Assembly (NCBI GenBank): GCA_028829895.1
Contig: CM054183.1
Location: 69,811,071 to 69,875,070 of the forward strand
Direction: 5' to 3'
DNA: 64,000 nt
Origin: Sinotaia quadrata
Lineage: Eukaryota; Mollusca; Gastropoda; Architaenioglossa; Viviparidae
Within the stretch, counting starts at the first letter, position 1, and every line of letters begins with the position of its first letter. The notes under the pieces are model-generated. The model saw nothing but the letters and a program-made list of their open reading frames with translations. It searched no databases and was not told the origin of the DNA. The position numbers and the translations under genes were made by a program. Positions 12,392 through 24,830 of this stretch are shown piece by piece.

Positions 12392-15300
12392 AGAAAGAGA
12401 GAGATGCATTTTATGTGCTAATAATTTGTTAAAAGGATTTTTTAAAACTACATGCTTTTATAAATTCTAGATTTTGTTTACATTTTTAATTATTATATTT
12501 TTAGTTTTATATAAAATATAAAGTAGATTAAAAAATTTTTTTTTTACAGAAGAGGAACAACAGTTAGGAAGAATGGCTTACCCTGACAGAGAGAAAATTC
12601 AACCTGGAGGTGAGATAAGAAATTTGATTCGGTCTTATGTTTTTGGGTCCACAAATGTCAGATTTTGTTCTTGTGGCATATTTTATTATTTACCTATACT
12701 ACAAAGTAGCCAAGCCAAATACTTGTATATTATATTTATAATATATGTGTATGTTTTAAAAGATTATCATTCCAAAAGATTGTTTGTTACCCCTTTACTG
12801 TTTAGCAACTATTTTTTTGTTGTTGTTGAAAACTATTGTTACTTATCAGAGTACTTCTATCTTCACTTTGTGTCATCAACTCAAACAATCAGGCCAATTT
12901 CTTTTTTCATTATCTGAATATGTAATGAAGCCTTAGAAGTCCCCTTGGTGACTACTGCATGTCCCTTTTGATATCTCCACATATTGACCACATCAGCCAA
13001 AATATAACATTGCAATTATTTATCTGTGGCTAATAAGCTTATAATATATGCAGGTCTTAAGGTATAAAACTACCTTTGAAAAACAATATAGATACGTAGA
13101 TGCCATATTAGGATTTGTATTTTGTTTTGTTTTAAAAAAATCATAATGGCAATCTCATAACTAAGACTTCATGGGTAAGAAATGTTGTTTCAGGACAAGT
13201 AATAAATGGAGAGGGGTGATTTTTGAAGAAGATAATTAAGTAATCCCAACCAAATTTTTCAAATATGATTCAGAGTAAAACAAATACATTTACCTAATAA
13301 TATTAAATTATATAACTTTATAAGGTTGCAGGTAAAATTCTAATAGAAAGCCACTCAAATAGTTTATGAAACATCATTTTAATAAGCAAGCCAGTTGTCA
13401 TTGCTTTACGAGATGAATAAATGTTCATTTTTTTATACACTTTAGAAAGTAAAAATGTTTAGTTATGAAATGGCAAAATTAAAATTTTAACAGGAGGGTA
13501 TATTCTAAATCAGGGGACTCAAACACGTATGCCGCATGTGGCCTGTGAAGGCATTTTGTGCAGCCCGCAAAGCATTTTGGGATTTTTAAAAAAATGACAT
13601 TTCATTTATTTATTTTTCTCTCGCCGCTGCTGATGTTAATGCTGTCTTAACTGTAAGAAGTTCTTACTTATTTATTCATAGTCTTTTGATTGATTATACT
13701 TGCCATGCCCAATGCAGATATCCGGTTTATATGGCAGAAGTGATTAAGTTGATTTTGCTACATTTTTATAAAAATAAGTGCCCGTATAAATGTCTTCTGT
13801 TTCAAAAAAAAGAAAGCTCATGGTTGAAAAGAGGATTTTTCAAGTAAAATGGTAAAATTTATAATTGGTCACTGAGGTTAGCAGTAAAATTCAATGTCTT
13901 GTTTGTCAACAGACAATAGCAATTCCAAAGGAGTACAATGTGTGTTGGCATTACAAAACAATACACCATGAGAAATATGATGTATTCGTGGGCAAAGTTA
14001 GAGAAGATAAAGTTATGCAACTTAAATCAGTATTATACAAAGAAAGAAGTTTCTTTACCAACATCAGTCAATCCAAAATAATTCAGTAAGGATTACAGAT
14101 TTATCAGCCAATGTGGAGAAACAATTAATTGAAGTAGCTAAGGAGTTTGAAGCATTTTCAATTGCTCTTGATGAAAGCACAGATGTGTCAGATACCGCAC
14201 AATGTGTTGTGTTTATCAGAGGTGTAGACTGCAGTTTAAATCTGACAGAAGAATTCCTAGAATTAATGCCATTGAAGGGTACAACAATTGGACATGATTT
14301 ATTTCAAGCCCTGGAAAAATGCATTGAGAAATATGGCTTACCATGGGATAAACTTGTATCTTTGTCCACAGACACACCATCAGTATTCTGAAAATGCAGG
14401 TATAGTTGGATTGGTGAAAAACAAATTAAACAGCCTCGAAACAGTGGGAATCAAGTTCACTAGTAAAGTAGTATACATTGCATTTTGCATCAAGAAGCTC
14501 TTTATAGTAAACATCTACAAATGAAAGAAGTGATGGATGTAGTAATTAAATTAAAGCAATCAACTTTATACGTTCTTGGGGGCTGAATCACAGGCAGGTC
14601 ACATCATTTCTTGCAGATAAGGACTCACAATCATTGTATGGTGAACTTCTTTATCACACTGAAGTCGTGGAAATGTTTTGAAGCGTTTCTTTGCACTTAG
14701 AGATGAAATAGCTTCATTCATGAAAATGAAAAAAAAAAAAAGTTACTTTGCTGACTGATTCTATTTTTCTATGCAATCTTGCTTTTCTAACAGATATTAC
14801 AAATCACTTGAATGCATTGAACTTGAAGCTTCAAGTCAAAAAACAGATTATCACACAGATATATGACAATGTGAAATCATTCAGAGTTAAATTACGTTTA
14901 TGGATGAAGCAGTTGAGCAAGGGCAATCTGGCCTATTTCTCAACCCTTAATTCCTTATGAAATGTTGAACCCAAATGCTTGAAAGAATATACAGATTTGT
15001 TGTCTGACTTACTTCAACAGTTTGATGTACGCTTTGAAGACTTTAAGGTACTGGAGCTGCAATTTCAACTTTTTTCAACAACGATTGCTGTAGAAATTGA
15101 CAATGTTGCAGTGGAATTCCAAATGGAGTTGGTAGAACTTCAATGTGATAGTGTCTTGAAGCAAAAACATGCAGAATTAGGGATTCCTGAATTCTACACA
15201 TTTCTTTCACGAGAAATGTTTCCAAGGTTACTCTCTGCTACTGCAGAGATCATTGCAATATTTGGAAGTACATATGTATGTGAACAATTTTTCTCATCCT

Positions 15301-17818
15301 TGAAGGTTAACAAGTCTGTGCTAAGGTCACGGCTTACTGAGTAACATTTGCAAGCAACACAGACTACCAAAACTTCCAGAACAAAAACTGATGAAAGGTA
15401 AACCTAATATGGTAATTACATTCACGTTAAACATTACAGTTTTAATAAATGGATTAAAATCATTAAATAAAATTTGTAAAGCACTATGTTCTTATTATGT
15501 TGTCCTTTTTATTGACTTTTTTATCATTTAAAAAAATGTATTCCGGTGATGCGGCCCTCGGGTTACAAGTCCTCGTTTGGCCCTCAGAGCAATTTGAGTT
15601 TGAGACCCCTGTTCTAAATGATAGAAATGCAGAAGTTTTTTCAGAGAATGTATTATATTTTACAAATTGTGTTCAAACATAGCTCTTCATTATATAAAAG
15701 CACTTGTCATCTATTATAAAGTGCATATTCAAGACATAATATTCAAATAAGTGGCTTAAAATGTATTTTTTCTGCATTTAAAACAGTCAAGTGCCAAGGA
15801 GTTTTAGCCCAGTTTTTTTTCTAAAGACACAAATCTAAAAGCCAGTGATATATGAGGTTTCAAACATTGCCAAACAAGCAAATTTAACACATTCGGAAGA
15901 AAGATGATAAAAACATTAGGGCCTAACCAGAAATTGCCTCAGATATTTGCCTCAGATGAATATCCTGTTTTTTTAGTACTATTCAGAAGTATTCGCCTTG
16001 GTAAATAATATGCATGAAAATAAGTAAAATAATTCAATAAATATCGAACTTTTGAAAAAGTTTTTTAATACATAATAATTTAGTTAAAAATAAATTATAA
16101 TTACACAAACAGTTAACATTACATTGGACTTCATAAATTGCGATTGATGTTAATTTATTTAACTCAATTTCTTTTAGTAATTTCACTAGCATTCCCCAGG
16201 TGGCGTTACTTTTCTGCTTCTGGTAGACATTTGAGTGTAGAGAAGCTATTTGTAAAAAAAAAATCTTAACAAAATTTAATTATTACATATTCAAAATAAA
16301 ATAATAATAAATATATCTATTAAAATACTCATTAAAATAAATAAAAATGTCTACTCTGAAATTAAGTAGCAAGATTTGGAACTTTATCACTATAAAGGCT
16401 GTGGACAAATCGAAGGTAAATCGTGATGTCTGCAATGAAAGGCTAACACGAGGCGGCAAAAATGCTCTTTCGTATGGAACTTCAGCTCTAATAAATCACC
16501 TTTGATCCTTCCATCGCTCTAAATATGAAGAATACATCAGATCCACAGAGAGCCTTCAAAAGAAAGAGAGATGATGAAGAAGATTTAAAGAGGAAATACT
16601 CAAATCAAGGTAACTCGATTACTTTATAGAGAAAATGACACCGTTCGGACAAAATGATCCACGCAAGCATGCAATAACTAACTCAATAGGAGAAATGATA
16701 GCAAATGATATGCAACAGTTTTGTTTGGTTAAAGATATTGGCTTCACTCGACTCATGAAGGTGCTGGAACCACGATATAAGTTTCCTTCGGCCATGCACT
16801 TTTCTTGTACACAGCATGTACTAAAGCCATCATTCAAAAAAGGTTTGACAAAGCACTCTATGTAAACTTCAAAAGCAATGCATGGACTAGTGAAAATAAT
16901 TTACATGCATTTTTACATCTAACTGCTCACTGGATAGCAGCAACTGGGAGAGACAATACACATTTTTGCAGCTTTGATTGTTAGAAGGGTCGTATACAGG
17001 AGAAATGCTTGCTGTCGAACTTTTGTCCATTAGGGAAGAGTGGAAAGTAGTGAGTGACAGGAGGGGAATTTTGTTAAGAGACAGTAGCTCAAATATGGTA
17101 AAACAGCACTTGTGGCTAAGATGTCTGACTTAGGATGTTACATTAATAATCTGCAATTAGTAGTTGGTGGAAGCCTCAACACACAAAGGGCAGTTAAAGA
17201 CTCAACTGCAATTGCACGTGGAATTGTTGGTCATTTTAGACACGCTAGTAAAGCAAGAGACCATTTGAAATGAATTGAGGAAGCATGTACTCTAAACACA
17301 ACACTATACATTAAGCACTGAGTAGGGCTTTACCAGTTATGTGTACCATTCTTAAATAGCTTCTGTTCCTGAATAGGGCTCTACCAGTTATGTGTATCAT
17401 TCTTCAAATGCTTCTGTTCCTGAGTAAGGCTTTAACAATCATGTGTATTATTCTTATAAAGCTTCTGTTCCTGAGCAGGGCTATACCAGTTATGTGTATC
17501 ATTCTTAAATAGCTTCTGTTCCTGAATAGGGCTGTACCAGTTATTTTCTGTCACTCTTATTTCAAAAGTTTCTGTTCCTGGGTAGTACCAATTTAATTTG
17601 TGCCAGTCTTCACTCTCCTAATTTCCTTGATTCTATCATGCAAGTGTTTCAAATCCTGGCCTCAGAAATTTGTTTTTGTATATGTTCTTTTATAAAGAAA
17701 TAGTCCATTAAAAATTTTAATGTTTATATTATTAAAGAAAATTATTTTAAATTGTTATTGGATGTTTTTCTTTATTTCAGGCATGAAAACATGGTCTGAT
17801 CCATTTGGAAGAAAATGA
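10876..17818 (+). CDS. SMIM20: SMIM20 (MITRAC7; phoenixin precursor), three exons
   Basis: Exons are 10876..10990, 12550..12609 and 17781..17818. Joined in phase they encode 70 residues, close to the 67 or so of the human protein. Residues about 8-30 form one membrane segment (VLGITLLVGGIATAVYP), followed by PYFNPQPW. The middle exon gives EEQQLGRMAYPDREKIQPGG and the last gives MKTWSDPFGRK. The final WSDPFGRK matches the C-terminus of vertebrate SMIM20. In vertebrates SMIM20 is a mitochondrial inner-membrane protein that stabilises newly made COX1 during cytochrome c oxidase assembly, and its C-terminus is the proposed source of the amidated peptide phoenixin. Donors are GTGAGT and GTGAGA; acceptors are tttttacag and tttatttcag. 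The gene is intact. A start-stop uORF precedes the ATG. Confidence 0.93.
10991..12549 (+). other. SMIM20 intron 1
   Basis: 1.56 kb of AT-rich sequence. It contains a (TG)n microsatellite at 12343..12390 and nothing else recognisable. Confidence 0.8.
12343..12390. repeat. (TG)n microsatellite
   Basis: About 24 uninterrupted TG dinucleotides, followed by a short GA-rich run. Confidence 0.95.
12550..12609 (+). CDS. SMIM20: SMIM20 exon 2
   Basis: This 60-nt exon lies between acceptor tttttttttacag and donor GTGAGA. It encodes KEEQQLGRMAYPDREKIQPG and aligns with the RAGIVQEDVQPPG region of vertebrate SMIM20. Confidence 0.88.
13511..15611 (+). mobile_element. hAT transposon (GTF2IRD2/ZBED-like), inactivated
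   Basis: A 2101-bp element. The ends caggggactcaaac (left) and gtttgagacccctg (right) are 14-bp inverted repeats with one mismatch. The 8-bp target duplication ttctaaat is perfect (13503..13510 and 15612..15619). The subterminal sequence resembles many animal hATs (gcggccctcgg... / ...ggcccgcaaagc). The interior encodes a broken transposase on the plus strand. The intact target duplication means it inserted here directly. Confidence 0.92.
13790..15344 (+). pseudogene. hAT transposase relic
   Basis: A start like MSSVSKKRKLM (13790) is soon interrupted by stops. The N-terminal piece 13865..14089 carries a BED-like zinc-finger remnant (CLVCQQT ... HYKTIHHEKY). Piece 14113..14391 contains the catalytic-region signature ALDESTDVSDTAQCVVFIRG followed by LMPLKGTTIG and PWDKLVSLSTD. 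Pieces 14748..14960 and 14979..15344 follow, the last with the hAT dimerisation region (TYVCEQFFSSLKVNKSVLRSRL). Several frame breaks and stops show it cannot make transposase. Confidence 0.88.
16347..17283 (+). pseudogene. ZBED-type hAT transposase relic
   Basis: The start MSTLKLSSKIWNFITIK continues with DVCNERLTRGGKN, a decayed BED finger (SKVWxFF... CNxC...GG type), and ends at a stop near 16504. Further on, 16635..16865 gives PFGQNDPRKHAITNSIGEMIANDMQ and FTRLMKVLEPRYKFPS, typical of the ZBED1-like core. Then SNAWTSENN...FLHLTAHWI and, near 17120-17270, LQLVV...RAVKDSTAIARGIVGHFRH. Multiple stops and frame changes are present. No terminal repeats were recognised. Confidence 0.8.
17317..17585. 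repeat. Tandem repeat, about 55 bp x 5
   Basis: Units share gggct(t/a)taccagttatgtgt then cattcttaaatagcttctgttcctga. It begins right where the ZBED-like hAT relic fades. Confidence 0.8.
17781..17818 (+). CDS. SMIM20: SMIM20 exon 3 (WSDPFGRK, stop)
   Basis: After acceptor tttatttcag, the exon completes a Gly codon and encodes MKTWSDPFGRK then TGA. Only 38 coding bases, but the sequence is unmistakable and the phase fits exon 2. Confidence 0.92.
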
Positions 17819-17909
17819 AAAAGGAATCATTTCACTAAAGTTTAAAAAATAGACTTATTTGAAAAACTGTATGTTGCAACCAAAACAAATGAATGGTCCT
17901 GAAAATATG

Positions 17910-18420
17910 TGGTGCATATCTATGATTGATATATGGAAAGTAACATTATTAAATCAGTTACTTTGAGAATGTTTTATTATACTATTTTTATTTGTATATA
18001 ACTTATAAGATTAAATTTAATCAGTCTAAAAATGTAAGCATTAATATCATTTTGATTATGATAAGGTAACAGTTTAATTAATTATAGTTATTGTTAACTA
18101 TAGATCCCCCCCACTATGTGGTGCATATTATTGAAATATGTTAAGGCAACATTTTAAGACCAGTTCCTTTGACAGAGAATATTTTACATTACTGTTGTTA
18201 TGTGTATGGTAAGATAGAGATTAAAACTAATCAGTCTAAATATGTGTACATTAACATCATTTTGATTATGGTAAATAACAGTTTAATTAATCACTCTTAA
18301 ATTTTAATTGTAATTGTAATTTTGATTATGGTAAAATAACAGTTTAAATAATCACTCTTAAATTGTAATTTTACTATATATATGATTACAGATTAGCAAG
18401 TTTAGAATTAATCTTAAAGT
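17910..18420. repeat. Long-unit degenerate tandem repeat after SMIM20
   Basis: Two units of about 200 bp start at gtggtgcatat (17910 and 18119) and share ttaatcagtctaaa and ttttgattatg blocks. Shorter partial copies follow to about 18420. It begins in what should be the SMIM20 3' UTR. Confidence 0.6.
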
Positions 18421-19148
18421 TTGCAATGCTATGAAGTACTGTTCTAGAATGGTATGGTTACAATGTGATCAATCAATATTCAATCAAAATAATCAAATTA
18501 ATCAGTGAAATTGTTTTGTTAACATATTCTTCAAGTATGGTACAATAACAATTTATTATATCAGTCTGTAAATATTTGCTTTACTCTGAATATTTTAAGT
18601 TTAGAAAGGTAACACATTGGATTAATCAATCTCAGAACTTGCACTACTATATAAAGTATGGTTATGTGATTAATCAATCTGAAATTGTATGTATTAAAAT
18701 GTTGTATGATTTTGACAACACTTTGATTACTCTATCAGTTAAGTTAGTATGGTAAGTTTAATTTTGAATTTATACACAACCCTCGAAAATCCTACCTGCA
18801 AGCTTGCAATTTGCAAGTGGAAAAATATCATTTGAGAGCTCACAAAATAACAAATAGGCTATCATAAGGCAATATTTTATTACACACAAAAAAAAATTCA
18901 TTTCTATCTGCATTTAAGAAAATGATATAATTACTAGCAATCAATTTGACTAGCATTTCAGGTTAGATGCGAGTTGCAATTGCCTACAACATAGAATAAC
19001 AATAATAATGTGTTTATTCAATTTGAATGTATGCCATGTGCAGGTGTGAGCATATTCAGTGCATAATACCCACCCTTTCTGCTTATTGTCAACTGCGCAT
19101 CTGTACCAAAGTAACTCAGCAATATTCGGATCAGTTCAGATTCAGTAG

Positions 19149-20135
19149 CAGGGCTATGAAGTCAGAGTCATGGAGTTGGTTGGGTTTTTTTAGTGGAGAT
19201 GGAGTCTGTAAAAATGTCCTGACTCCAGCTCTAAATTTTACAAGACTGGGGCTAAGACAGATCCACATTTGAACATGAAGAGGTAAAAAAAAAATAAACT
19301 TTCAAAATTTTGAAATATTTCAGGGTGGTTGTTTATTATTAATTTAGTACATCCTAAGCAACGGAAGTAGAAAATACTTTGAATTAGTGAGCTAAAAAAA
19401 ATCTTCTGCTACATAAATTAATTATAGTTCGTATGAAAGACATACAAGAGGAAGATGAGGTGATATCTGGGTTGCTACATTACAGCATTCAATCGTTTTA
19501 TTTTCAACAGTAACTATGAAGATGAAGATTTTGAATAAAATATCTAGACATAGTGGACTGATCCAAAAGTTGGCACTTAGATCTAGAAAATTTCAAAGAA
19601 AGAGAAACTCCAGCATATCTATTAGACTATAGATTCATAATAAATAGATTCATGCACTGAAAGAGGTTGAAAAATTTGACCGTATTCTGAATTGAGTGCA
19701 AAAATGCTACCCCGAGTTTATTCAAGATGCCACTTTTACTGTCATAATGTAGGCACTGACTCAAATCATTGTGGAATGCTTGTTTTCTGCCATCAGAATC
19801 GTCAAATCTGATATGATAGAAGCAATGTAACCAGACCTATTAGAAACAGTCTTTTTAAAGAACCAATTCAGTTTACATAAACATTATCAAGTTAAATATA
19901 TTTTGAGGGATTTTTTTATTATTGTATGATTGAAAAATAGTTTAAAAATTAAATCTATGAAAGCCACTTATTAATTTATTCCTACCTATACCATAATCAA
20001 ACATATAATTCCATATAAGTATATTATTTTATGCCATATGATATCAGTAATAAACTACAGTTGGAGTTGAGTATCTGACTTCCTAAATTTCAGGAATCTT
20101 AGTTGACATTTTTTTTTTTAGATTCTACAACCCTG
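19149..20135 (+). mobile_element. hAT element relic, 987 bp
   Basis: The left end cagggctatgaagtc and the right end gattctacaaccctg are imperfect inverted repeats. Flanks ttcagtag (19141..19148) and ttcagaag (20136..20143) match 7 of 8. Near 19750..19860 a frame reads VECLFSAIRIVKSDMIEAM, then PDLLETVFLKNQF after a stop: the C-terminal dimerisation domain of hAT transposases. Most of the transposase is deleted. Confidence 0.75.
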
Positions 20136-22112
20136 TTCAGAAGAGTTGATTGCATCAACAGTAAGTATCTGTCCAGGTCAGAAATCATGTTGCTGACATT
20201 GGAATCACTTTATGTGTGTTAGCTTCTGCAGGCTTTGTTTTGGGTTAATTCCTTTTCATTTTTTATTTTCTTAAATCTTCAGTGTCACCTACTTCTACAA
20301 GTAGTTAAATCTAAATAATTAAAACCTTCAGCATAATAAGTGACAATAAAGCCAAATATATTTTTTTAAAGAAAAGCAATTGCATGGGTTATCATTGCCC
20401 AGCACATTGTAGCAAATGATGGACATGTGTTGTGCAGAAATTAACTCCAAAATGTAAATTAAAAAAAAATTAAAAGCATGGCGGCAGTGGATGGTTTATG
20501 GGTTAGGTTAAAAAAAATTTGTAAACACACACACACACACACAGCTTTTTTTATGTTTAAAAAAAAGAAGTAATAAAACTGAAGTATAATTTATTATTAT
20601 GGCGAAGATAAAGTTATTTTTGTTTACCTGAACCTTTTTTATATATTCAATATAAACAGTTGTTGTCATATCACACACACACACACACCCATCCCCATTG
20701 TTGGCATTTTTTGGTAGCGAGTTGTCATAACGAATTGTGATTTACTCATGGCTACAGTTTTCAAGGGTTTACATTTGCCTTACTGTCAGTATTGTTTTGG
20801 TAACAGATTTGATTACACTCTCAAAATGTATGCATTAACATTGGTCCTAGTTTCAGTCATCAGGTTTGTTTTTATTTTAATTGCCATTTATAACATCAAC
20901 AGTTATTAAATGGATTTCAAAAAAACAAACCTTCTTTATTGTCATTATTTGAAATTGTTAACTGCAGTTGTTCTTCTGCATATTGTAACCTGTATACATT
21001 TTGTTTACTTTTAAGTTGTCACAAATTTCCTTTCCTTATAAGGTTGCAGATAAATAAACTTATAAGGATTTAAACTACTATAGATGTAAGATCTTGTTGA
21101 CACGATTTTATAGTTTTATTAACATTGTCACATTTCTTAATTTCATTACATCGTTTACTCACAGTAACATGTTTCAAGGACTAATTATATCATGTTATAG
21201 GACTTGTTACATGTAACATGTTTAAGATCTTGTCATGTTATGCTTTAGTATCATGATATGTTTTAAGGATTTGTCATGTTTTAAGGACTCCTCATAACAT
21301 GTTTTAAGAACTCACCATATGTTTTAAAGTTTGTATGTGACAAATTTCAGAATTCAGTCTGAGATGGTTAAAAATGAAAAACATTGGGACAGACTCATTG
21401 TGACTATTTAAGGACTCAGTGTTCAGTCTAACAACTTTTAAGGACCTCTTGCCAGGTTTTCGAGTCTCATTTTGACAGAACTTAAAAATTCTAAAATAAT
21501 TTTTTTCATATATTACTTTATTAGTGCACATATACATATAAAAAAAATTAATTAATTAAAATAAACAGAACTATTGCTATATGATAAAATGGTGACATAT
21601 ATTTACAATGGCAATCATGAAAAGTGATCAAAATTCATAAGTCGTTCCATCATAGAAGATCCACAAGAAGACTTGAAATAGCTTCTTTCATTTTTTTTTC
21701 AAATAGTTATATCAATAATTTTTTATGATTTGTCAAAAAGAGAACAATTATTTGATGTAAATAGTGGGATTTACATAATGTAATTATCATAAATAAATAC
21801 TGTAATAGTAATTGACAGTAACACTACAACACTTTAAATAGCTCATCATAACAAAAATGATCATTAAATAATAGGCAGTTAAATGGTGTGAATAATAACC
21901 ACAAAACTCTTGCATTCATTGTATATTTATAAATCACATATAAGTAAATGAAATAAACAGGCAAAAACTAAGTTAAATAAATATATTTCTTTTCTATGCT
22001 ATAAACAAAAGAAAGATAATAAACGAACATTGGGTGGGGATGAGCAAGGATTTCGAAAGAAAATGAAAATAGTCCATATGATTCACTTAGTCAAAAAAGG
22101 TTCAAAACTTAC

Positions 22113-22193
22113 GTGCTGCTCCACTTCTTAGATTCAGATACAATCTTCCATCTTGACCACTGGAAGACAGAGACAACCCTCCTGGTGGTATGT
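22113..22193 (-). other. Possible 81-nt exon on the minus strand, gene unknown
   Basis: Bounded on the minus strand by a good acceptor (tattttcag) and a perfect GTAAGT donor. Two of the three frames are open; the more protein-like one reads IPPGGLSLSSSGQDG then RLYLNLRSGAA. At 81 nt it would keep frame if skipped. I recognise no family. It is phase-compatible with PP2C exon A (one base left over, two needed), but that has a one-in-three chance and SMIM20 lies between on the other strand. Confidence 0.35.
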
Positions 22194-23241
22194 CTGAAAA
22201 TAAAAAATACAGAAGTCCTTTAGTTACTAATCAAATTTAATAATCTAATTGTATCTAGTATTATAGTACTAGTAATTTAATCAAAGGAATATATTTCTCT
22301 TCATTGTGCTTTGTTTTGCTCTCGCAAACAACATCAGTTACAGTTATACTCACTTATGTTTTCTCTCTCACTCACTCACATACATGTGTGCACACACAGC
22401 TACTAGCTAGTCTTCCATCACAAAAGGGTATTAAATGATGATGGGCAAATATATAACATTTGCATCCATTTTTACAAGAGTAATTATTTCACAAATTTTA
22501 ATTTACCTGCTTGTTATTAATATATGCTCGGAATTTTCCAAAAAAGTGTATAATTAATTACTGTTAGTATATATTTTTTTAAAAGAGGAATTATGCATAT
22601 AAAACTTACAAGGTTTCTCAACAGTTTACTATTTATTGTTGCTCAGGGGCCATCCATGTAGTACATAAATAAATAATTTGACTTGAAACAAGTTTCTACC
22701 CTGTCTCCTTGTTGCATGCCCATTACATGTGTATGTGTGTACATACATACCAACACATTTTTTAATATTCTTTCAGTAATTGTTTGCATTGGCATTTGCT
22801 GCAATATGTACATGTATATTGTATGTGAAAAAATGTTAAAGCAATGCAGCCAAGTATTAGCCTTTGAGTACCAAGAACAGTTATGTTTCCATTGACCTGT
22901 TTACAACTGAGTATATAATTCATGGTTTTCTTCACTTTGTCATCTATCTATCCCAAATTAATTTTATTTCTGTCCGGTAACAACGCACACACAGCCAGCC
23001 AGTGACCTAATTTTTTTTGTTCTCTCCGCTCTCAGTGACGCTTGAATGGGCAACAGCGCGAAGAGCCAATTTTTTTAACAAGGGGAAGGAACCCTCTAGC
23101 TAGAAGAAAACTAGTGTATAGGACGTTCTATGGCATATTTTATTAGGAATGGACTTGTATTTTGGCATACGGAGATTGTCTTGTTTTGTGAAAGATCATT
23201 AATTGGCATTCTTGTATATTGCTTCATGTAATTTTATTTTT

Positions 23242-23781
23242 CTAACTTAGGAGTAGAACTATACTTGCGCACATTTTTTTAAGCACGACACTGATAATGC
23301 CGTTAAGAAATTTATTTAGCGATAATAAGATCAACTGCAGATTGTTGTGAGATTGCATTCGGGTCGAGTAGAACAATTTTGTAGTTCTTATAAATAACAT
23401 CATACTGCTATTAACTGTTTTGCATTTATAAACATATTTGTGAGAGACTAGCTTAATTTTAGAGGAAAGATTCTTGCAATTTTTTTTTTGAATCGAGAAT
23501 TTCGACACATTAATATCTAGCTTGGTCAGTATATTTAACTTGATTTCATTGTAAAATTTTAAAGGAATTACTGCGTAAGGTGATTTGAAAATTTTTTGGA
23601 AAACATTTAACTGTCGTGTGAGATGACAAGTTCTCCTTAGCTTAAAAAAAATGCATGTTAATTTTTTTTTTTTGTTGCAAAAACCAGTAAAAATATGTAG
23701 GTGTTTACATATGCTTGCACATTTCTTTTTAGGGCTGATTATTCTACGAACTGATGTATTGTCTGGACATCCAATAGACAC
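23242..23781 (-). other. 179-codon open frame, no recognised product
   Basis: An uninterrupted minus-strand frame starting MSIGCPDNTSVRRI, rich in Lys, Ile, Leu and Asn, with no motif or family I recognise. Its length is notable for such AT-rich DNA, but the composition looks like translated non-coding sequence. It may be the tail of an old retroelement or chance. Confidence 0.15.
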
Positions 23782-24056
23782 AGCATAAATAAATTTCGCA
23801 AAGGAGAATAGTTTTAATTATTTAAACTGTAATCGACTGTCGAAAATTTTTTGTTGTTGTATTGTTGACCTACACTTATTTCTTAAGCTTTGGTCAAAAG
23901 TGAGAGGGTGCATGTCACAGATATGAGGAAATATTATTAAAATTTTTTTTCTCTCTAAGTGTCATCGTAGTCTAAACGGTTAAGGAAACAGCCAAATTAA
24001 TTTAAACATAGCAAAGGGCTAAAATAACTATTTTGTCAACAATGTGAAACCTAAGT

Positions 24057-24257
24057 ATGGAAATGTTAGTTGAGGAAGAAATAGGTTTGATAGTAGTTCC
24101 TGCCGGTAAATGGGAGAGCATAATTAACTTTCGAGGACTGGCAGGGATCTGCGAGGATGACATCCGGAGAAAACTTCTGGAAGAAAAGGACTTAGATTTA
24201 CACCGGTTTAAGGAGATCTGCAGAATCCATGGTATGCATATAGTGATTTACTATTAA
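24057..24257 (+). pseudogene. Possible retroelement gag-like fragment
   Basis: A 66-codon frame whose centre (ICEDDIRRKLLEEKDLDLHRFKEICR) resembles the helix found in many gypsy-type gag proteins, where IRxKLLxExDLTLxKAxEICR precedes the zinc knuckle. No knuckle, protease or LTR is visible nearby, and the frame stops at once. Low confidence. Confidence 0.3.
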
Positions 24258-24830
24258 TTATGATCTTTATATGTACAACACAAACTTTAATTTTAATATG
24301 ATCAATCACTACATAAACTAAACTAAAACTAAATGAAATGTCAACAACAATAATGTATTTAAAAATAGGGCATCAAGTTCAATCGCCCTTCACTGACAGA
24401 ATTTAATTGCACAGATTGCATTTCGCTGTGTCACTATCCAATCGCTTGAGTGTGAAGACAATGTCTTACCCATATTTAAATATTACAATTATATATATTA
24501 TTTAATTTATTGAAGTTAAAATACTGACAAGTTTGTTTACTTAAGTCTTATTAACATGCTACAGTGTTAATGAGCACAGGAAATGGCGCGAGCTACGGTG
24601 ATCCATGTCGTCCATAATTAGATCTAGGTACAGTGGCCGGCATGATTTAGCAGGCCACCATCTCTATGAACTGGATGCGAATGTGACCGGGAGGGGGGTG
24701 GGAGTGTGCTAAATCGAAACAACCAGTGTCAGTTCTCTCATCTCCCTTGCACCCCACTCTACATTACCCATTTCTGTGCCAACAGCCATGTTATCATGGG
24801 TACCTGGTCCACAATGTTACTACCTAGGTA

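Larger units (their letters stand above)
12610..17780 (+). other. SMIM20 intron 2 hosting two hAT relics
   Basis: A 5.2-kb intron. The hAT at 13511..15611, the ZBED-like relic at 16347..17283 and the tandem repeat at 17317..17585 make up more than half of it. The remainder is AT-rich sequence without signal. Confidence 0.8.

Noticed and set aside
12573..12917. 114-codon plus-strand frame
   Set aside because: It is read-through of SMIM20 exon 2 into intron 2 from an internal Met.
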